Shown here: piece by piece, positions 43,594-52,938 of the stretch
Numbering within the stretch: the first letter of the stretch is position 1
How the letters are laid out: the number at the start of each line of letters is the position of its first letter
Assembly: GCF_002777975.1 (NCBI RefSeq)
Contig: NZ_NGVS01000006.1
Location: 186,001 to 250,000, forward strand
DNA: 64,000 nucleotides
Source of the DNA: Shewanella carassii
Lineage (GTDB): Bacteria > Pseudomonadota > Gammaproteobacteria > Enterobacterales > Shewanellaceae
Reading direction: 5' to 3'
The notes under the pieces: generated by a model
What the model saw: the letters and a program-made list of their open reading frames with translations, nothing else
Told to the model about the DNA's origin: nothing
Database searches by the model: none
Position numbers and translations under genes: made by a program

Positions 43594-44651
43594 GATCTTT
43601 CTCCTTTCAGTCCCTTGGCCCGTTGCGGTTGTCCCCGGATTTCGCGGCTCAACAGCAGCGCCAGATAGGCGCCGCCGATGAGGGCGGTCAATACGCCTAC
43701 CGGCAGCCTTTGGTTACCCGGCAGCAATAAGGTGAGGGTGTCGGCCCCGAGCAGCAACAGCGCGCCTATCAGCGCCGAGCGCAGCAGTGCCAATTGACGA
43801 TTGCCAAAGCGGGCCAGATGCGGCGCCACCAAGGCGACGAAGGCTACCGGGCCGGCGCAGAGTACGGCGCCCAGCGCCAGCAAGGTGGCAAACAGCAGCG
43901 CCAGTGTTTGGCTTTGGCGCACCGGGTTGCCAAGCGCCTGAGCCAGTTCCTGGCCCAAAGCCAGCAGTGACAGACGGCGGGAGAGCAGCAACAGAGCGGG
44001 CAGCGCCAGTAGTAACACTGAGGTTATCAGCAGCACATCACCCCAGGTGCGGTGTGCCAGACTGCCGGACAGATACCCCAGCATCTGCTGCGCCTGCTCT
44101 CTTTGCACCAGTGTCAGTACAAACTGCACCAGGGCGATGGCAAAGGCGTTGATGGCGATGCCCATCAGCACCAGATTGCGGGAAAACTGCCATTGGCGTC
44201 CGAGCCCTGCGAAAAACAGCAGGAGCACAACCCCAGTGCCCAAGAGGGCGCCGGGCAGCAATGGCAGTTCCGGCAGCCATAATAACCAGAGGACGGCGCC
44301 GGCGCTGGCGCCGGCATTGACCCCGAGAATATCCGGACTCCCCAGCGGGTTACGGCTCAGGCTTTGAAACACGGCGCCGGAGAGCCCCAGCGCCATGCCG
44401 GCGCCGAGGGCGCACAGGGCCCTTGGCAGGCGTGATTGCCACAAAAGCCAGTTTTCATAGTCGGAGGCTTCGGCAAACAAGGCCTTGGCAAGGCTCACTG
44501 GCGCCAGGCCCTGATGTCCCAGCATCAGGCTAAGTAGCAGTGCAGCGCCAAGCAGGACTACGGCCAGCAAGGCGGCTCCAATGGCGCCGGATGAGGGGGC
44601 TCTTAAGGTTATCGGGCCCCATTGCCAGATGGGAAAACGGGTTTGTTTCAT
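43590..44651 (-). CDS. Ferric-siderophore ABC permease (FecD/BtuC family), second subunit
   Basis: The 353-residue protein is an FecCD-family permease with about ten membrane helices. It carries the signatures GAVFQSLSRNPLGSPDILGVNAGAS and the ATPase-contact region CAGPVAFVALVAPHLAR. The ATG at 44651 was chosen; the frame is open to 45113 but that extension is out-of-register coding shadow of the neighbouring permease. It overlaps that neighbour by 4 bp. Confidence 0.92.
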   Translation of the reverse strand: MKQTRFPIWQWGPITLRAPSSGAIGAALLAVVLLGAALLLSLMLGHQGLAPVSLAKALFAEASDYENWLLWQSRLPRALCALGAGMALGLSGAVFQSLSRNPLGSPDILGVNAGASAGAVLWLLWLPELPLLPGALLGTGVVLLLFFAGLGRQWQFSRNLVLMGIAINAFAIALVQFVLTLVQREQAQQMLGYLSGSLAHRTWGDVLLITSVLLLALPALLLLSRRLSLLALGQELAQALGNPVRQSQTLALLFATLLALGAVLCAGPVAFVALVAPHLARFGNRQLALLRSALIGALLLLGADTLTLLLPGNQRLPVGVLTALIGGAYLALLLSREIRGQPQRAKGLKGERS

Positions 44652-45697
44652 GACGCCTCCTTCAGGTTTTGACCTCGGGCCATCAGGTACAGAAACGGCG
44701 CTCCCAGCAGGGCGACCATGATGCCGGTCAGCAGCTCGGCCGGCGGCATCAATACCCGCGCCAACAGATCTGCCAGTAACACCATGGCGCCGCCTATCAA
44801 AGCGGCTCCCGGTAATAGCAGGCGGAAATTGAGTGTCAGATAACGCCTGGCCAGATGGGCACTGGCCAGGCCGACAAAGGCCAACGGGCCAACAATGGCG
44901 GTGGCTGCGGCGCACAGCAAGGTGGCACCCAGCCAGGCGAGCAGCCCCTGCCAGCCCTGTGAGGCACCGAGCGCCTTGGCGGTATGATTGTCCAGCAACA
45001 TCAGATTCAGCGCCGGCGCCAGCAGCCACAAGAGTGCCGCGGCGGGCAGCAGATAGGGCCAGAGCGCATGAAACTCCGGCCAGCCCAGTCCGGACAGGGA
45101 GCCCGCCATCCAATACCTGAAACCATCAAATAGCTGTGGGTTCAGCAGCACTCTGGCCTGGACATAGGCCCCGAGCACGGCGCTGATGGCGGCGCCGGCC
45201 AGGATCAGCCTGACCGCAGCGGACTGGCCCTGGGATTGCTGCGCCCTGGACATCATATACACCAAGGCGCTGGCCAGCAGCGCCCCGGGCAAGGCCTGCC
45301 AGAAGAGACTCAAACCCGCTGTTGCGCTCCACAGCCCCAGAGTGACCAGAGAGGCGCTGGCGCCGGCATTGACGCCGAGCAGGCCGGGATCCGCCAAGGG
45401 GTTGCGGCATAGCGCCTGGATAACGCAACCGGCCATTGCCAATGCCATGCCGGCCAACATGCCGCACAGCAATCTTGGCAGCCTTGCCTGTAACACCAGC
45501 GACAGATGATCGTCTGCGGCCGGTTGCCAGAGCTTGCCCAGCATAGTCAGCGGTAGCGTGCGGGCGCCAAAGAGCAGGTTGGCCAATACCAGCAGCGCCA
45601 GCATCGTCAGCAGCCCAAGCAGGGTTACCGCGTTACGTCCAAGACGGTTCTGGGACTGGGTATCTCCAGGTTGCAGAAAGATTTTTGGGTGTGTCAT
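44648..45697 (-). CDS. Ferric-siderophore ABC permease (FecC/BtuC family), first subunit
   Basis: The 349-residue FecCD permease has GCVIQALCRNPLADPGLLGVNAGAS and IVGPLAFVGLASAHLARRY. It pairs with the next permease to form a heterodimer in the inner membrane. It overlaps the binding-protein gene by 4 bp upstream and the second permease gene by 4 bp downstream. Confidence 0.92.
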   Translation of the reverse strand: MTHPKIFLQPGDTQSQNRLGRNAVTLLGLLTMLALLVLANLLFGARTLPLTMLGKLWQPAADDHLSLVLQARLPRLLCGMLAGMALAMAGCVIQALCRNPLADPGLLGVNAGASASLVTLGLWSATAGLSLFWQALPGALLASALVYMMSRAQQSQGQSAAVRLILAGAAISAVLGAYVQARVLLNPQLFDGFRYWMAGSLSGLGWPEFHALWPYLLPAAALLWLLAPALNLMLLDNHTAKALGASQGWQGLLAWLGATLLCAAATAIVGPLAFVGLASAHLARRYLTLNFRLLLPGAALIGGAMVLLADLLARVLMPPAELLTGIMVALLGAPFLYLMARGQNLKEAS

Positions 45698-46818
45698 CCC
45701 GGCCTCCCGTTTTTATTCGATTGCGCGCCTGTATCTGCACCTGAATGGGCGTCTGTATCTGCGCCTGCCTGTGTGTCTGGATGCCGGTATTGGCGAGTTT
45801 TTTCTTGTTGCCCTGCCAGGGTTTGTTGCAGTTGCGGCACCAGCTTGGGGATAGCCCATTTAACGCTTAGCAGCGAGCCGTAGGAGCTGGCCATCACCAG
45901 CGCCGGGTCGGTTATTGCCAGATACCGACCGCGGCGCATGGCGGGCAGACGACGGATAACCGCCATGGCTTCCACCTCGGCTCTGGCCTTGTCCGAGCTG
46001 TACCAGCTGAGCAGCAGCTCGGCATCGTCCAGCATATCGGCGCGCTCCAGTCCGATGTGGGCGGCGAAGTGTCCTCGGCTGGCATTGAGCCCGGAAAGTT
46101 GTGGCGGCAATACAAACCCCAGCGCCAACAGCAGATCCACTCTGGGATCGCCTGTGACATAAACCGAGAGATTGCCAACTCGACTGGCGGCATTGATATA
46201 GGCCAGGCGCACAGCATTGAACTCAGGGTTTTCGGCGGCGACTTGGGCGATATAGGCCCGTTGCTGTTTCAAAAGGGCTTCGGCCTGCACTTCTTTGCCG
46301 AGCGCCTTGGCTATCAGTTCCACCTGCTGCTTAACCGGTGTCAGCCAGGGTTTGTCCGGATAGGCGATGACGGGGGCCAGAGCGCTCAGCTGCAAAAAGC
46401 TTTCGCGGGTGATACCGGATTGGGGCGCCAGAATAAGATCCGGTTTCAGGGCCAATAATCGCTCCACATCCAGCTCGGGGTAACTGCTGATGATGGCGGG
46501 CAGCGGCAGTTCCTGCGCTTCCAATGCCTGGCGAAACCAGGGTAGATAACCCTCTGCATCGCCGCCCCAGTAATGGGGTTCAATGGCGATGGGGACAACA
46601 CCTAAGGATAGGGTCCAGTCTTCGGCCCCTGCTCCCAGGGTCACCACTCGCTTGGGCGGCGACTCGATACAGCTGGTCCCGTGGGCCGTGGTAATGCAAA
46701 CCGGATAACCGTCTTGCGGCGGTGTTTGGGCTTTGGTTTGCGGATGGTCATAACAGCCCGTCAGCCCCAGGCTCAGAAACACGACAAGCGCCAACAGGCG
46801 CCTTGCTTCACACAACAT
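45694..46818 (-). CDS. Siderophore-binding periplasmic lipoprotein (FecB/FhuD-like)
   Basis: The 374-residue protein has a lipoprotein signal ending LTGC and a class III binding-protein fold (PPKRVVTLGAGAEDWTLSLG..., ALKPDLILAP). It would hand ferric siderophore from the outer-membrane receptor to the permease. Its C terminus has a non-conserved tail with 24-bp tandem units (45725-45772) coding a GADT/S-rich stretch. The start at 46818 has only a weak ribosome site. Confidence 0.88.
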   Translation of the reverse strand: MLCEARRLLALVVFLSLGLTGCYDHPQTKAQTPPQDGYPVCITTAHGTSCIESPPKRVVTLGAGAEDWTLSLGVVPIAIEPHYWGGDAEGYLPWFRQALEAQELPLPAIISSYPELDVERLLALKPDLILAPQSGITRESFLQLSALAPVIAYPDKPWLTPVKQQVELIAKALGKEVQAEALLKQQRAYIAQVAAENPEFNAVRLAYINAASRVGNLSVYVTGDPRVDLLLALGFVLPPQLSGLNASRGHFAAHIGLERADMLDDAELLLSWYSSDKARAEVEAMAVIRRLPAMRRGRYLAITDPALVMASSYGSLLSVKWAIPKLVPQLQQTLAGQQEKTRQYRHPDTQAGADTDAHSGADTGAQSNKNGRPG

Positions 46819-46828
46819 ACTTGTTATT

Positions 46829-46847
46829 CGCCCCGCAGTGCGGGGCG
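46829..46847 (-). other. G+C-rich intercistronic hairpin in the siderophore operon
   Basis: CGCCCCGC pairs with GCGGGGCG around a three-base loop in the 65-bp gap between the receptor and binding-protein genes. No T run follows, so it is more likely an mRNA-processing or stability element than a terminator. Confidence 0.55.
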
Positions 46848-46883
46848 CTCCTTATTATGGATAGTTTCACGGCATAACGCGGC

Positions 46884-49052
46884 TCAGAAACGGTAGTCCA
46901 GGGTGACGCTGAAGTTACGCGGCGCGCCATACTGGAATTGGTTATAGAAGCCGAGCTGGCTGTAATAGCTCTTGTCGAGCGCGTTATCCAGATTGGCTCT
47001 CAGACTCAACTGTTCATTGAACTTGTATCTCGCCATCAGCTTCACCAGGGCGTAGCTGCCTTGTTCCACTTCGACTTTACTCTTGTCCGGTTTTGAGACT
47101 TGGCTATAGATGCGACTCTGCCAGTTGACCCCGGCGCCCAGCTGCAATCCGTGAAGCCAGCCATCGAATTCATAAGTGGTAAAGAGCTTGAGTTGCCGCT
47201 CCGGGTTGGTGGTGTTGATCTTTTGCCCTTTGGGATCTTCGGTATCAAACTGGGTGTAGCCCAGGTAAAGATCCCAGTTGTCATTGATGGAACCGTTGAC
47301 CTCAAACTCAAAGCCGCGAGTCTTGGTACCGTCGACACTGCGGTAGATGGGAATCGTGCTGTTGGGCAGGTTTTCGCCGGTTTGCTCACCGACATTGTCC
47401 TGACGGATCTCAAAGGCGGCCAACGACAAGTCCAGCGCCTCATCGAACAGGCTGGCTTTGATCCCGGCCTCATAGTTGCTGCCCTTGATGGGGTCCAGGT
47501 AACGACCATCGGCCTGAACTTTGCTTTGCGGGGTAAAAATGTCCGTGTAGTTGGCATACAGGGCATATTCGTCGCTCAGGGCATAGGTCAGCCCCAGATA
47601 ACCGGTGAACTCACCATCGACCTTATAGTCATGTTTGGCTCCAAAGTTATCCTGATCTGTTTCCCAGTTATCCAGGCGGCCACCGAGTACCATGGACAGG
47701 GCATCGGTCAGCTCAAGTTGGGAAGCGACATAGACAGATTGTTGCTTGGTTTCACCCCAGGAGCCGTAGAGCACCTTATCGCTCCATTGCGGCTTTGGGT
47801 AATCAAAGCCGGGCTGCCCGAAGTCTCCCAGAGGCGGTTTGGCACCGAGAGCGCCATAGTAGGGGTTGGCAAAATCCTGTTTTTGTTGATTGGCACCGGC
47901 CACCAGTTGGTGGTTACGGCCAAAGGCGTTGAAGTTGCCGCTCAGCTTGAGATCAAAGGTATGCTGGGTGCGACTGCCGTCGATAAAGGCCAAAGAGCCG
48001 GGGACCATGCCTTCATTGGTGACGGGATCCGGATTTTTCATGGGCCAGAGCACATCAAACTCCAGGCTGTTGTCGCCATAGATATAGCTGCCTTTAAGGG
48101 TCCAGTCTGAACTGAAATGATGCTCCAGAGTCACAAAGCTGTTGAGCGCATCTGTCTTGGCGGAGGCCCAACTGGGGGCGGTGGATACATGACGGTCGTA
48201 ATTGGTGCGGTTGCCGTCACTGTCAAACAGCGGCAAGCCGCCGGACATGGTGCCTTCCGGCCTGGTATGCTGGAAATCACTGCCCAGGGTCAGCAGGGTA
48301 TTGGCTCCCAGATCCGCTTCCAGGATGCCATACAGGGTTTGCCGCTGCTGCTCATATCTGTGTTGCCAGTTCTCCCTGTCCTGATAGGCCAGCACCACCC
48401 GGCCACGGATGCTGGCATCCTGATTGAGGCCGCCGGAGAGATCGACCACGCCGCGCAGCATGTCCCAGGAGCCGCTGCTCAGGCTGACACTGCCCTGAAA
48501 CTCGGCAGTGGGCCGTTTTCGCACCAAATTGATGGCGGCAGAAGGGCTACCGGCACCCAGCATCAAGCCGGTGGCGCCGCGCACCACTTCAATGCGCTCG
48601 TATAGGGCGCTGTCCATCAGGTTATCGCCATAGTTGAAGCGGGTGTCATAGGTGGTTGCCACGCCATCATAGAGAATGCTGCTGACCGAGATCCCGCGGG
48701 CGCTGATGGAGTATCTGTCGTTGTCCGAGGGGCGGGCGTTGATCCCGGCGACACTGGTCATAACATCTATGACAGAGTTGAGCTGCTGATCTTCAATGGC
48801 CTTGGCGGTGACGGCTGTGACAGACTGCGGCGTCTCGAGAAACGAGAGCTTCATGCCTGTGGCCGTGCTCATGTCACTTGCCTTGTAGCTCATGGGCTGG
48901 CTCTTGGCGCCGACTACTGTCAGTACCTCCATCTCTTTCTCCTGTGTTTCGCTCTTGTCGGCGGCGAATGCCGGGGCGCTCAATAGCACAGAACAGAGAA
49001 GGGCGATGGGGGTCGGCCTGAAGCCATTAAGGGTTTGCATGTTTGTGTCCAT
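46884..49052 (-). CDS. TonB-dependent ferric-siderophore receptor
   Basis: The 722-residue precursor has a signal peptide (cleavage near APAFAAD, residue ~31), a TonB box-like MEVLTVVG, a plug (about 60-195, VVRGATGLMLGAGSPSAAINLVRK) and a barrel ending in the Phe-terminal signature NFSVTLDYRF. It is of the FhuA/FoxA class for hydroxamates. It follows the siderophore biosynthesis genes by 23 bp and precedes the uptake genes, so its ligand is most likely the ferric product of this locus. AACAGGAAA precedes the ATG at 49052. Confidence 0.92.
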   Translation of the reverse strand: MDTNMQTLNGFRPTPIALLCSVLLSAPAFAADKSETQEKEMEVLTVVGAKSQPMSYKASDMSTATGMKLSFLETPQSVTAVTAKAIEDQQLNSVIDVMTSVAGINARPSDNDRYSISARGISVSSILYDGVATTYDTRFNYGDNLMDSALYERIEVVRGATGLMLGAGSPSAAINLVRKRPTAEFQGSVSLSSGSWDMLRGVVDLSGGLNQDASIRGRVVLAYQDRENWQHRYEQQRQTLYGILEADLGANTLLTLGSDFQHTRPEGTMSGGLPLFDSDGNRTNYDRHVSTAPSWASAKTDALNSFVTLEHHFSSDWTLKGSYIYGDNSLEFDVLWPMKNPDPVTNEGMVPGSLAFIDGSRTQHTFDLKLSGNFNAFGRNHQLVAGANQQKQDFANPYYGALGAKPPLGDFGQPGFDYPKPQWSDKVLYGSWGETKQQSVYVASQLELTDALSMVLGGRLDNWETDQDNFGAKHDYKVDGEFTGYLGLTYALSDEYALYANYTDIFTPQSKVQADGRYLDPIKGSNYEAGIKASLFDEALDLSLAAFEIRQDNVGEQTGENLPNSTIPIYRSVDGTKTRGFEFEVNGSINDNWDLYLGYTQFDTEDPKGQKINTTNPERQLKLFTTYEFDGWLHGLQLGAGVNWQSRIYSQVSKPDKSKVEVEQGSYALVKLMARYKFNEQLSLRANLDNALDKSYYSQLGFYNQFQYGAPRNFSVTLDYRF

Positions 49053-49075
49053 TTTCCTGTTACTTCCTGGAAGGT

Positions 49076-50968
49076 TTACAAGGCCGGGTCTGCAAGACGC
49101 TCGGCCTGGGTGGGTGTCACGCCAAAGCTGTGGCTGGCGGCAAAGGGGTACAGCGGATTGTCGATATCGCCGGCAAAGCGCAGGTTCTTCTCCCTGTCTT
49201 CGAGATCTATCATCTGCTGGTTGTTGTTGAGCTGGATCCGGTTCAGACAGGTGCGGACAAAGGTCGGCTGGAACAGATCGTAGCGGCGAAACTTATCGGC
49301 AAACTGGGGGTGGCAAGCCTGATAATCACGTACCTTTGCGGCCACCAGGCTCCAGAATCCCTGTTCACTCAGGCTGGTGTGGCTATCGAGCAGCGGCGCC
49401 ATAAAGCGGAAGATACAGTCGAAAATATCCAGCAGTATGTAGTTGAGTTTCATCTCCTCTTCGAGCGAGACCGCCAGTTGCGCCACCCGTCCCGGCAGCG
49501 GCGCACTGCCGTTGAGAATTGCGACTTCTTCGCCTATGTCCTTCATCAATATGGTGACAGGCACCTTGTCATCCAGCACCAGAATAAGGTTCTCGCCATG
49601 TGGCATGAACACCAGATCGTAGGCAAAGAAGGCGTGCAGCAAGGGAGTAAGGTAAAGATCCAGCAGCCGGCTCATCCAGTCGTGGGCACTCAGGGGGGAA
49701 GCCTCGATAAGCGCCGCCAGCAGGCTCTGCTGCTGATTGTCCTGGTGCAGCAGCGCAGCCAGGGTCATCAGTTGCTGGCTGGGTTTTACCAAAGGCTCGC
49801 CCTGGAAGCTGAGAGCATAAGGGCTTTCACGCCACAGTGCCGAGAGCATCTTCTTGTAGGGGGTGTCTTTCTCCAGCGCCTGCTCATAATACCTGTGGTG
49901 ATAGCCTATGGCGGCGATTTCCCTGAGCAGCACAAATCTTTGCTTGGCAAATAAAGGGTCGCTGTCGATAAGCTCGGCGACAAAGGCATTGATCTCCGGG
50001 GTGCGGCTCATGTAGTAGGGCGATAAACCCCGCATAAAGCCCATATTGAGAATCGACAGCGCCGTCTTCACGTAACAGCGCTTGGGTTGGCTCAGGTTGA
50101 AGAAGGTGCGGATGGATTGCTGCACCTGATATTCATCACGGCCTTGTCCCAGGTGAATGAGGCGATCGCGGGCCAGATCTGCGGCGAATATGCGGCTGAT
50201 CTTTTCGCGCCACTGCCATGGATGAACGGGCATCAGAAAGTAATCGTCCGGGTTTTTGCCCTGTTGCCGGATCTTCTGCTCAAATCTGAGCAGCAAAGCA
50301 TCGCCCAACTCATCTTGCAGCAGTTGGCGATAATCGAGCCCTGCTATCAGCGCCAGGCTGGTATGTTCACTGCTGACCGCCAGCCACTCGAGTTGCAACG
50401 GTTGGCCGCTCTCCGGCGTAAAGGCCCGCCAGTCATCGACATCAAAACCTATGCGGCCGTTGTTGGCGACAAACACAGGATGGCCTTCGGTCATGGCCGC
50501 TTCTATCTGCTGATAGTCGCAATCCACCAGCTCCTGCACCGGCTTTGCCTGCCAAAGGAGTTTGAAGGCCTTGCTGTAGAGGGTGCTGGTGATCTCTTCA
50601 AGATAAGTGGGCAGCAGTGCATCGCTTATGCCGAGTCTCTCCTTGAGGGCGATGATAAGCAGCATGGCGTCCGGCTGTTGCTGCTCGCCATCTTTGAAAC
50701 ACTCGATGGAATCCGGCGCTATCTGCAGGTGATCCAGCTGATAACGGCGACCGCTGAAGCGGTAGCAGAGCTGGCCATCCCGGGTATCCAGCTTGAGCTG
50801 CCAACAGGCCTCTTGCTCTGCCTCTGCTGGCAATAACAGCTCTGGCGCTATTAGCTTTTCATGACTGAATTCACTGAGAATTTTCGCCAGCAGATGGCGG
50901 CTTGCCTGGTTCCAAATGGCAGGCGTCAGATGGCTGAGACGAGTCTGTTCGATAATGGATGCTGTCAT
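49076..50968 (-). CDS. NIS siderophore synthetase (IucA/IucC family, PubC/AvbD/DesD-like)
   Basis: The 630-residue protein is an ATP-dependent NRPS-independent siderophore synthetase. Visible family segments are [14 protein letters not shown] (nucleotide loop), HPWQW and [26 protein letters not shown] in the centre, and [16 protein letters not shown] near the C terminus with the C-terminal FhuF-like extension. PubC and DesD join and macrocyclise N-hydroxy-N-succinyl diamines. The ATG at 50968 overlaps the acyltransferase stop by a few bases; an extension to 51016 is not needed. Confidence 0.93.
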   Translation of the reverse strand: MTASIIEQTRLSHLTPAIWNQASRHLLAKILSEFSHEKLIAPELLLPAEAEQEACWQLKLDTRDGQLCYRFSGRRYQLDHLQIAPDSIECFKDGEQQQPDAMLLIIALKERLGISDALLPTYLEEITSTLYSKAFKLLWQAKPVQELVDCDYQQIEAAMTEGHPVFVANNGRIGFDVDDWRAFTPESGQPLQLEWLAVSSEHTSLALIAGLDYRQLLQDELGDALLLRFEQKIRQQGKNPDDYFLMPVHPWQWREKISRIFAADLARDRLIHLGQGRDEYQVQQSIRTFFNLSQPKRCYVKTALSILNMGFMRGLSPYYMSRTPEINAFVAELIDSDPLFAKQRFVLLREIAAIGYHHRYYEQALEKDTPYKKMLSALWRESPYALSFQGEPLVKPSQQLMTLAALLHQDNQQQSLLAALIEASPLSAHDWMSRLLDLYLTPLLHAFFAYDLVFMPHGENLILVLDDKVPVTILMKDIGEEVAILNGSAPLPGRVAQLAVSLEEEMKLNYILLDIFDCIFRFMAPLLDSHTSLSEQGFWSLVAAKVRDYQACHPQFADKFRRYDLFQPTFVRTCLNRIQLNNNQQMIDLEDREKNLRFAGDIDNPLYPFAASHSFGVTPTQAERLADPAL

Positions 50969-51582
50969 TGTGTGGCTCCTGTTGCCAGTGCGGCACTGAA
51001 CCCAGGCAGGGTGCAAAAACCCAGCATGGCTTGTTTGTTTTCGAGTTGAATGGCGTGGCTGTAGCAGATGCCTACCGCACGGTTCAGCGGGTGAATCTTT
51101 TGGTTGTTGATATCCGGCTCTACCACCAGGCGGGCAAAGCCCAGATGCTGCAGTATCAGAGACACCACAGCCGTGATGGCCTGGCGGCTGAAACCGCGCT
51201 GCGGCTTAGTGGGAGGAGCCAGCAGCAAATGCATGCCGCAATCGCCGTGCTGGCAGTCAAAGTGTTGGCCCACTTCATCAAAGCGGGGATCGTACAGCTC
51301 GGTATAGAGCACAGGCTCTGCGTCGCGATAGGCCATCAGGCCAAACTTATCTGCAGTGGGGGCGAGCTCAACGCGGCGCTCGGTGGGCGTTAAGGACTGC
51401 ATGCCCCAGAAGGCGGCATAGTCGCGGCCGAGCCAGTCGCTCAGGGTGTCAAAGTGCTCGCTTTCCCGATAGGCACAAAAATCAAAGTCGTTGACCTTGA
51501 GGCGCTTGTCCGGCGCAAAGCCGTATCTGGCGCTGAAGCCGGCTGTGTCCGCAGCCGGATTAACTGCTGTTTGAGAGGCCAT
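50965..51582 (-). CDS. N-hydroxydiamine acyltransferase (GNAT, PubB/AvbC/DesC-like)
   Basis: The 205-residue protein is a GNAT-fold siderophore acyltransferase (IucB/DesC group) with [28 protein letters not shown] at the start and [22 protein letters not shown] and [15 protein letters not shown] in the acetyl-CoA region. It should succinylate N-hydroxyputrescine or N-hydroxycadaverine. The ATG at 51582 lies inside the stop of the monooxygenase gene; a longer open frame to 51768 is shadow of that gene. Confidence 0.92.
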   Translation of the reverse strand: MASQTAVNPAADTAGFSARYGFAPDKRLKVNDFDFCAYRESEHFDTLSDWLGRDYAAFWGMQSLTPTERRVELAPTADKFGLMAYRDAEPVLYTELYDPRFDEVGQHFDCQHGDCGMHLLLAPPTKPQRGFSRQAITAVVSLILQHLGFARLVVEPDINNQKIHPLNRAVGICYSHAIQLENKQAMLGFCTLPGFSAALATGATQ

Positions 51583-52928
51583 CAGCTGGCCTCCCGCTGC
51601 AACGCTTGATTGCTGCTTTGCCGGCGTTTGGGCGCACTGGTGTCTTGCTTGGGAATACCAAAGCTCTGGAAGGCAATTTGTTGCTCTATCTCGTAAGGTG
51701 CTTTGCCCAGGATCTGCCGCAATATGGTGGCGTTGCGATAGCAGCCCATTCCCAGATCCGGCGAACACAGCCCGTGGGTGTGCAGCCCCAGGTTCTGAAC
51801 GAAAATTCGCCCGGCCTTGTCTATGTGATAATGACGCTGGACATCGGGCTCGCCCTTTTGATCGAACAGCAGCTGCGAGTGGAGCGGCTCGAGAAAGTCC
51901 GGCAATCGGTAGCAGTAGCCGGTGGCCATCACCAGTGCCGAACTGGTCAGCTCAAACTCCTGTTCAAGTTCTGCATGTCTGCAACCCAGCAGCAGTTGCT
52001 GTCCGTCGCTGTGAACGCTTTGCAGTGCCGTGTTGGTCAGCAGCTGTACATCAAAATCACAGTGCAGGCGTTTTTGGTAAAGCAGATCATAGATGCTGTT
52101 GATCAGATCGGCGTTGATCCCCTTATAGAGGCTCTTCTGTGAGCCGATAAGTTCGCGGCGCTGTGCCTCGGGCAGGGCGTGGAAATAGTCGATATATTCC
52201 GGCGAGGTCATCTCCAGAGTCAGCTTGGTGTACTCAAGCGGGAAGAATCTTGGCGAGCGGGTGAGCCAGCGCAGGCGATAACCGTATTTGTCGATATCCA
52301 GCAGCAGATCTTCGAAGATCTCTGCCGCGCTTTGGCCGCTGCCGACTATGGTGATGTCATTTTGGCTCTGCAGCGCCTGTTTACGGTGCAGATAGTTGGC
52401 CGAGTGCAGTACCCGCTTGTCGGCGCCGGGGCAGAAGTGGGGCATCCAGGGCTGGGTACCGGTTCCCAGCACCAGGTGACGGGCGCGCAGGCTCTGCTCT
52501 TGGCCACTGACTCTGTCCTGCCCCTTGACCAGATAGGTGTCGGTTTCGGCATCGAAACTGACCCGGGTGACCTTGAAATTGAATTTAAGGTTACTCAGCT
52601 CGGCGCAGACCCATTGGCAGTAGAGATTATATTCCTGCCGCGGCAGGAAGAAGCTTTCGCGGATATAGAAGCTGTAGAGTCGGCCTGTCTGTTTGGCGAA
52701 GTTCAAATAGCTGTAGCGGCTGGTGGGATCGGCCATGGTCACCAGATCCGACATGACAGGGGTCTGCAATCTGGACGATTCCAGCAACATGCCGGGATGC
52801 CAGTCGAAACCGGTACCGGCATCGACAAACAGACACTCAAGACCGTCAAGCGGTTCGGCCAGGGCCGCCAGGCTCAGGTTAAAGGGGCCTATTCCTATGC
52901 CCAGGATATCGTAGACTTTGGTTTGCAT
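51582..52928 (-). CDS. Diamine (lysine/ornithine-type) N-monooxygenase, PubA/AvbB-like
   Basis: The 448-residue flavoenzyme has the FAD site GIGIGPFNLSLA, the NADPH site IVGSGQSAAEIF and the C-terminal ATGY motif (VMATGYCYRLP) of siderophore N-hydroxylases. In this cluster type it hydroxylates putrescine or cadaverine. It begins 10 bp after the decarboxylase gene and overlaps the acyltransferase gene. Confidence 0.93.
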   Translation of the reverse strand: MQTKVYDILGIGIGPFNLSLAALAEPLDGLECLFVDAGTGFDWHPGMLLESSRLQTPVMSDLVTMADPTSRYSYLNFAKQTGRLYSFYIRESFFLPRQEYNLYCQWVCAELSNLKFNFKVTRVSFDAETDTYLVKGQDRVSGQEQSLRARHLVLGTGTQPWMPHFCPGADKRVLHSANYLHRKQALQSQNDITIVGSGQSAAEIFEDLLLDIDKYGYRLRWLTRSPRFFPLEYTKLTLEMTSPEYIDYFHALPEAQRRELIGSQKSLYKGINADLINSIYDLLYQKRLHCDFDVQLLTNTALQSVHSDGQQLLLGCRHAELEQEFELTSSALVMATGYCYRLPDFLEPLHSQLLFDQKGEPDVQRHYHIDKAGRIFVQNLGLHTHGLCSPDLGMGCYRNATILRQILGKAPYEIEQQIAFQSFGIPKQDTSAPKRRQSSNQALQREAS

Positions 52929-52938
52929 CAGTTCCTCC

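Noticed and set aside
44652..45113. N-terminal extension of the second siderophore permease
   Set aside because: The 154 extra codons overlap the neighbouring permease in another frame and read as Arg/Gly-rich non-coding sequence; the ATG at 44651 fits the family.
47100..48110. A 336-codon frame antisense to the siderophore receptor
   Set aside because: No ribosome site or family features; it lies wholly within a confidently assigned TonB receptor gene.
49043..49954. A 303-codon frame antisense to the NIS synthetase
   Set aside because: Shadow of the synthetase gene; no recognisable protein features.
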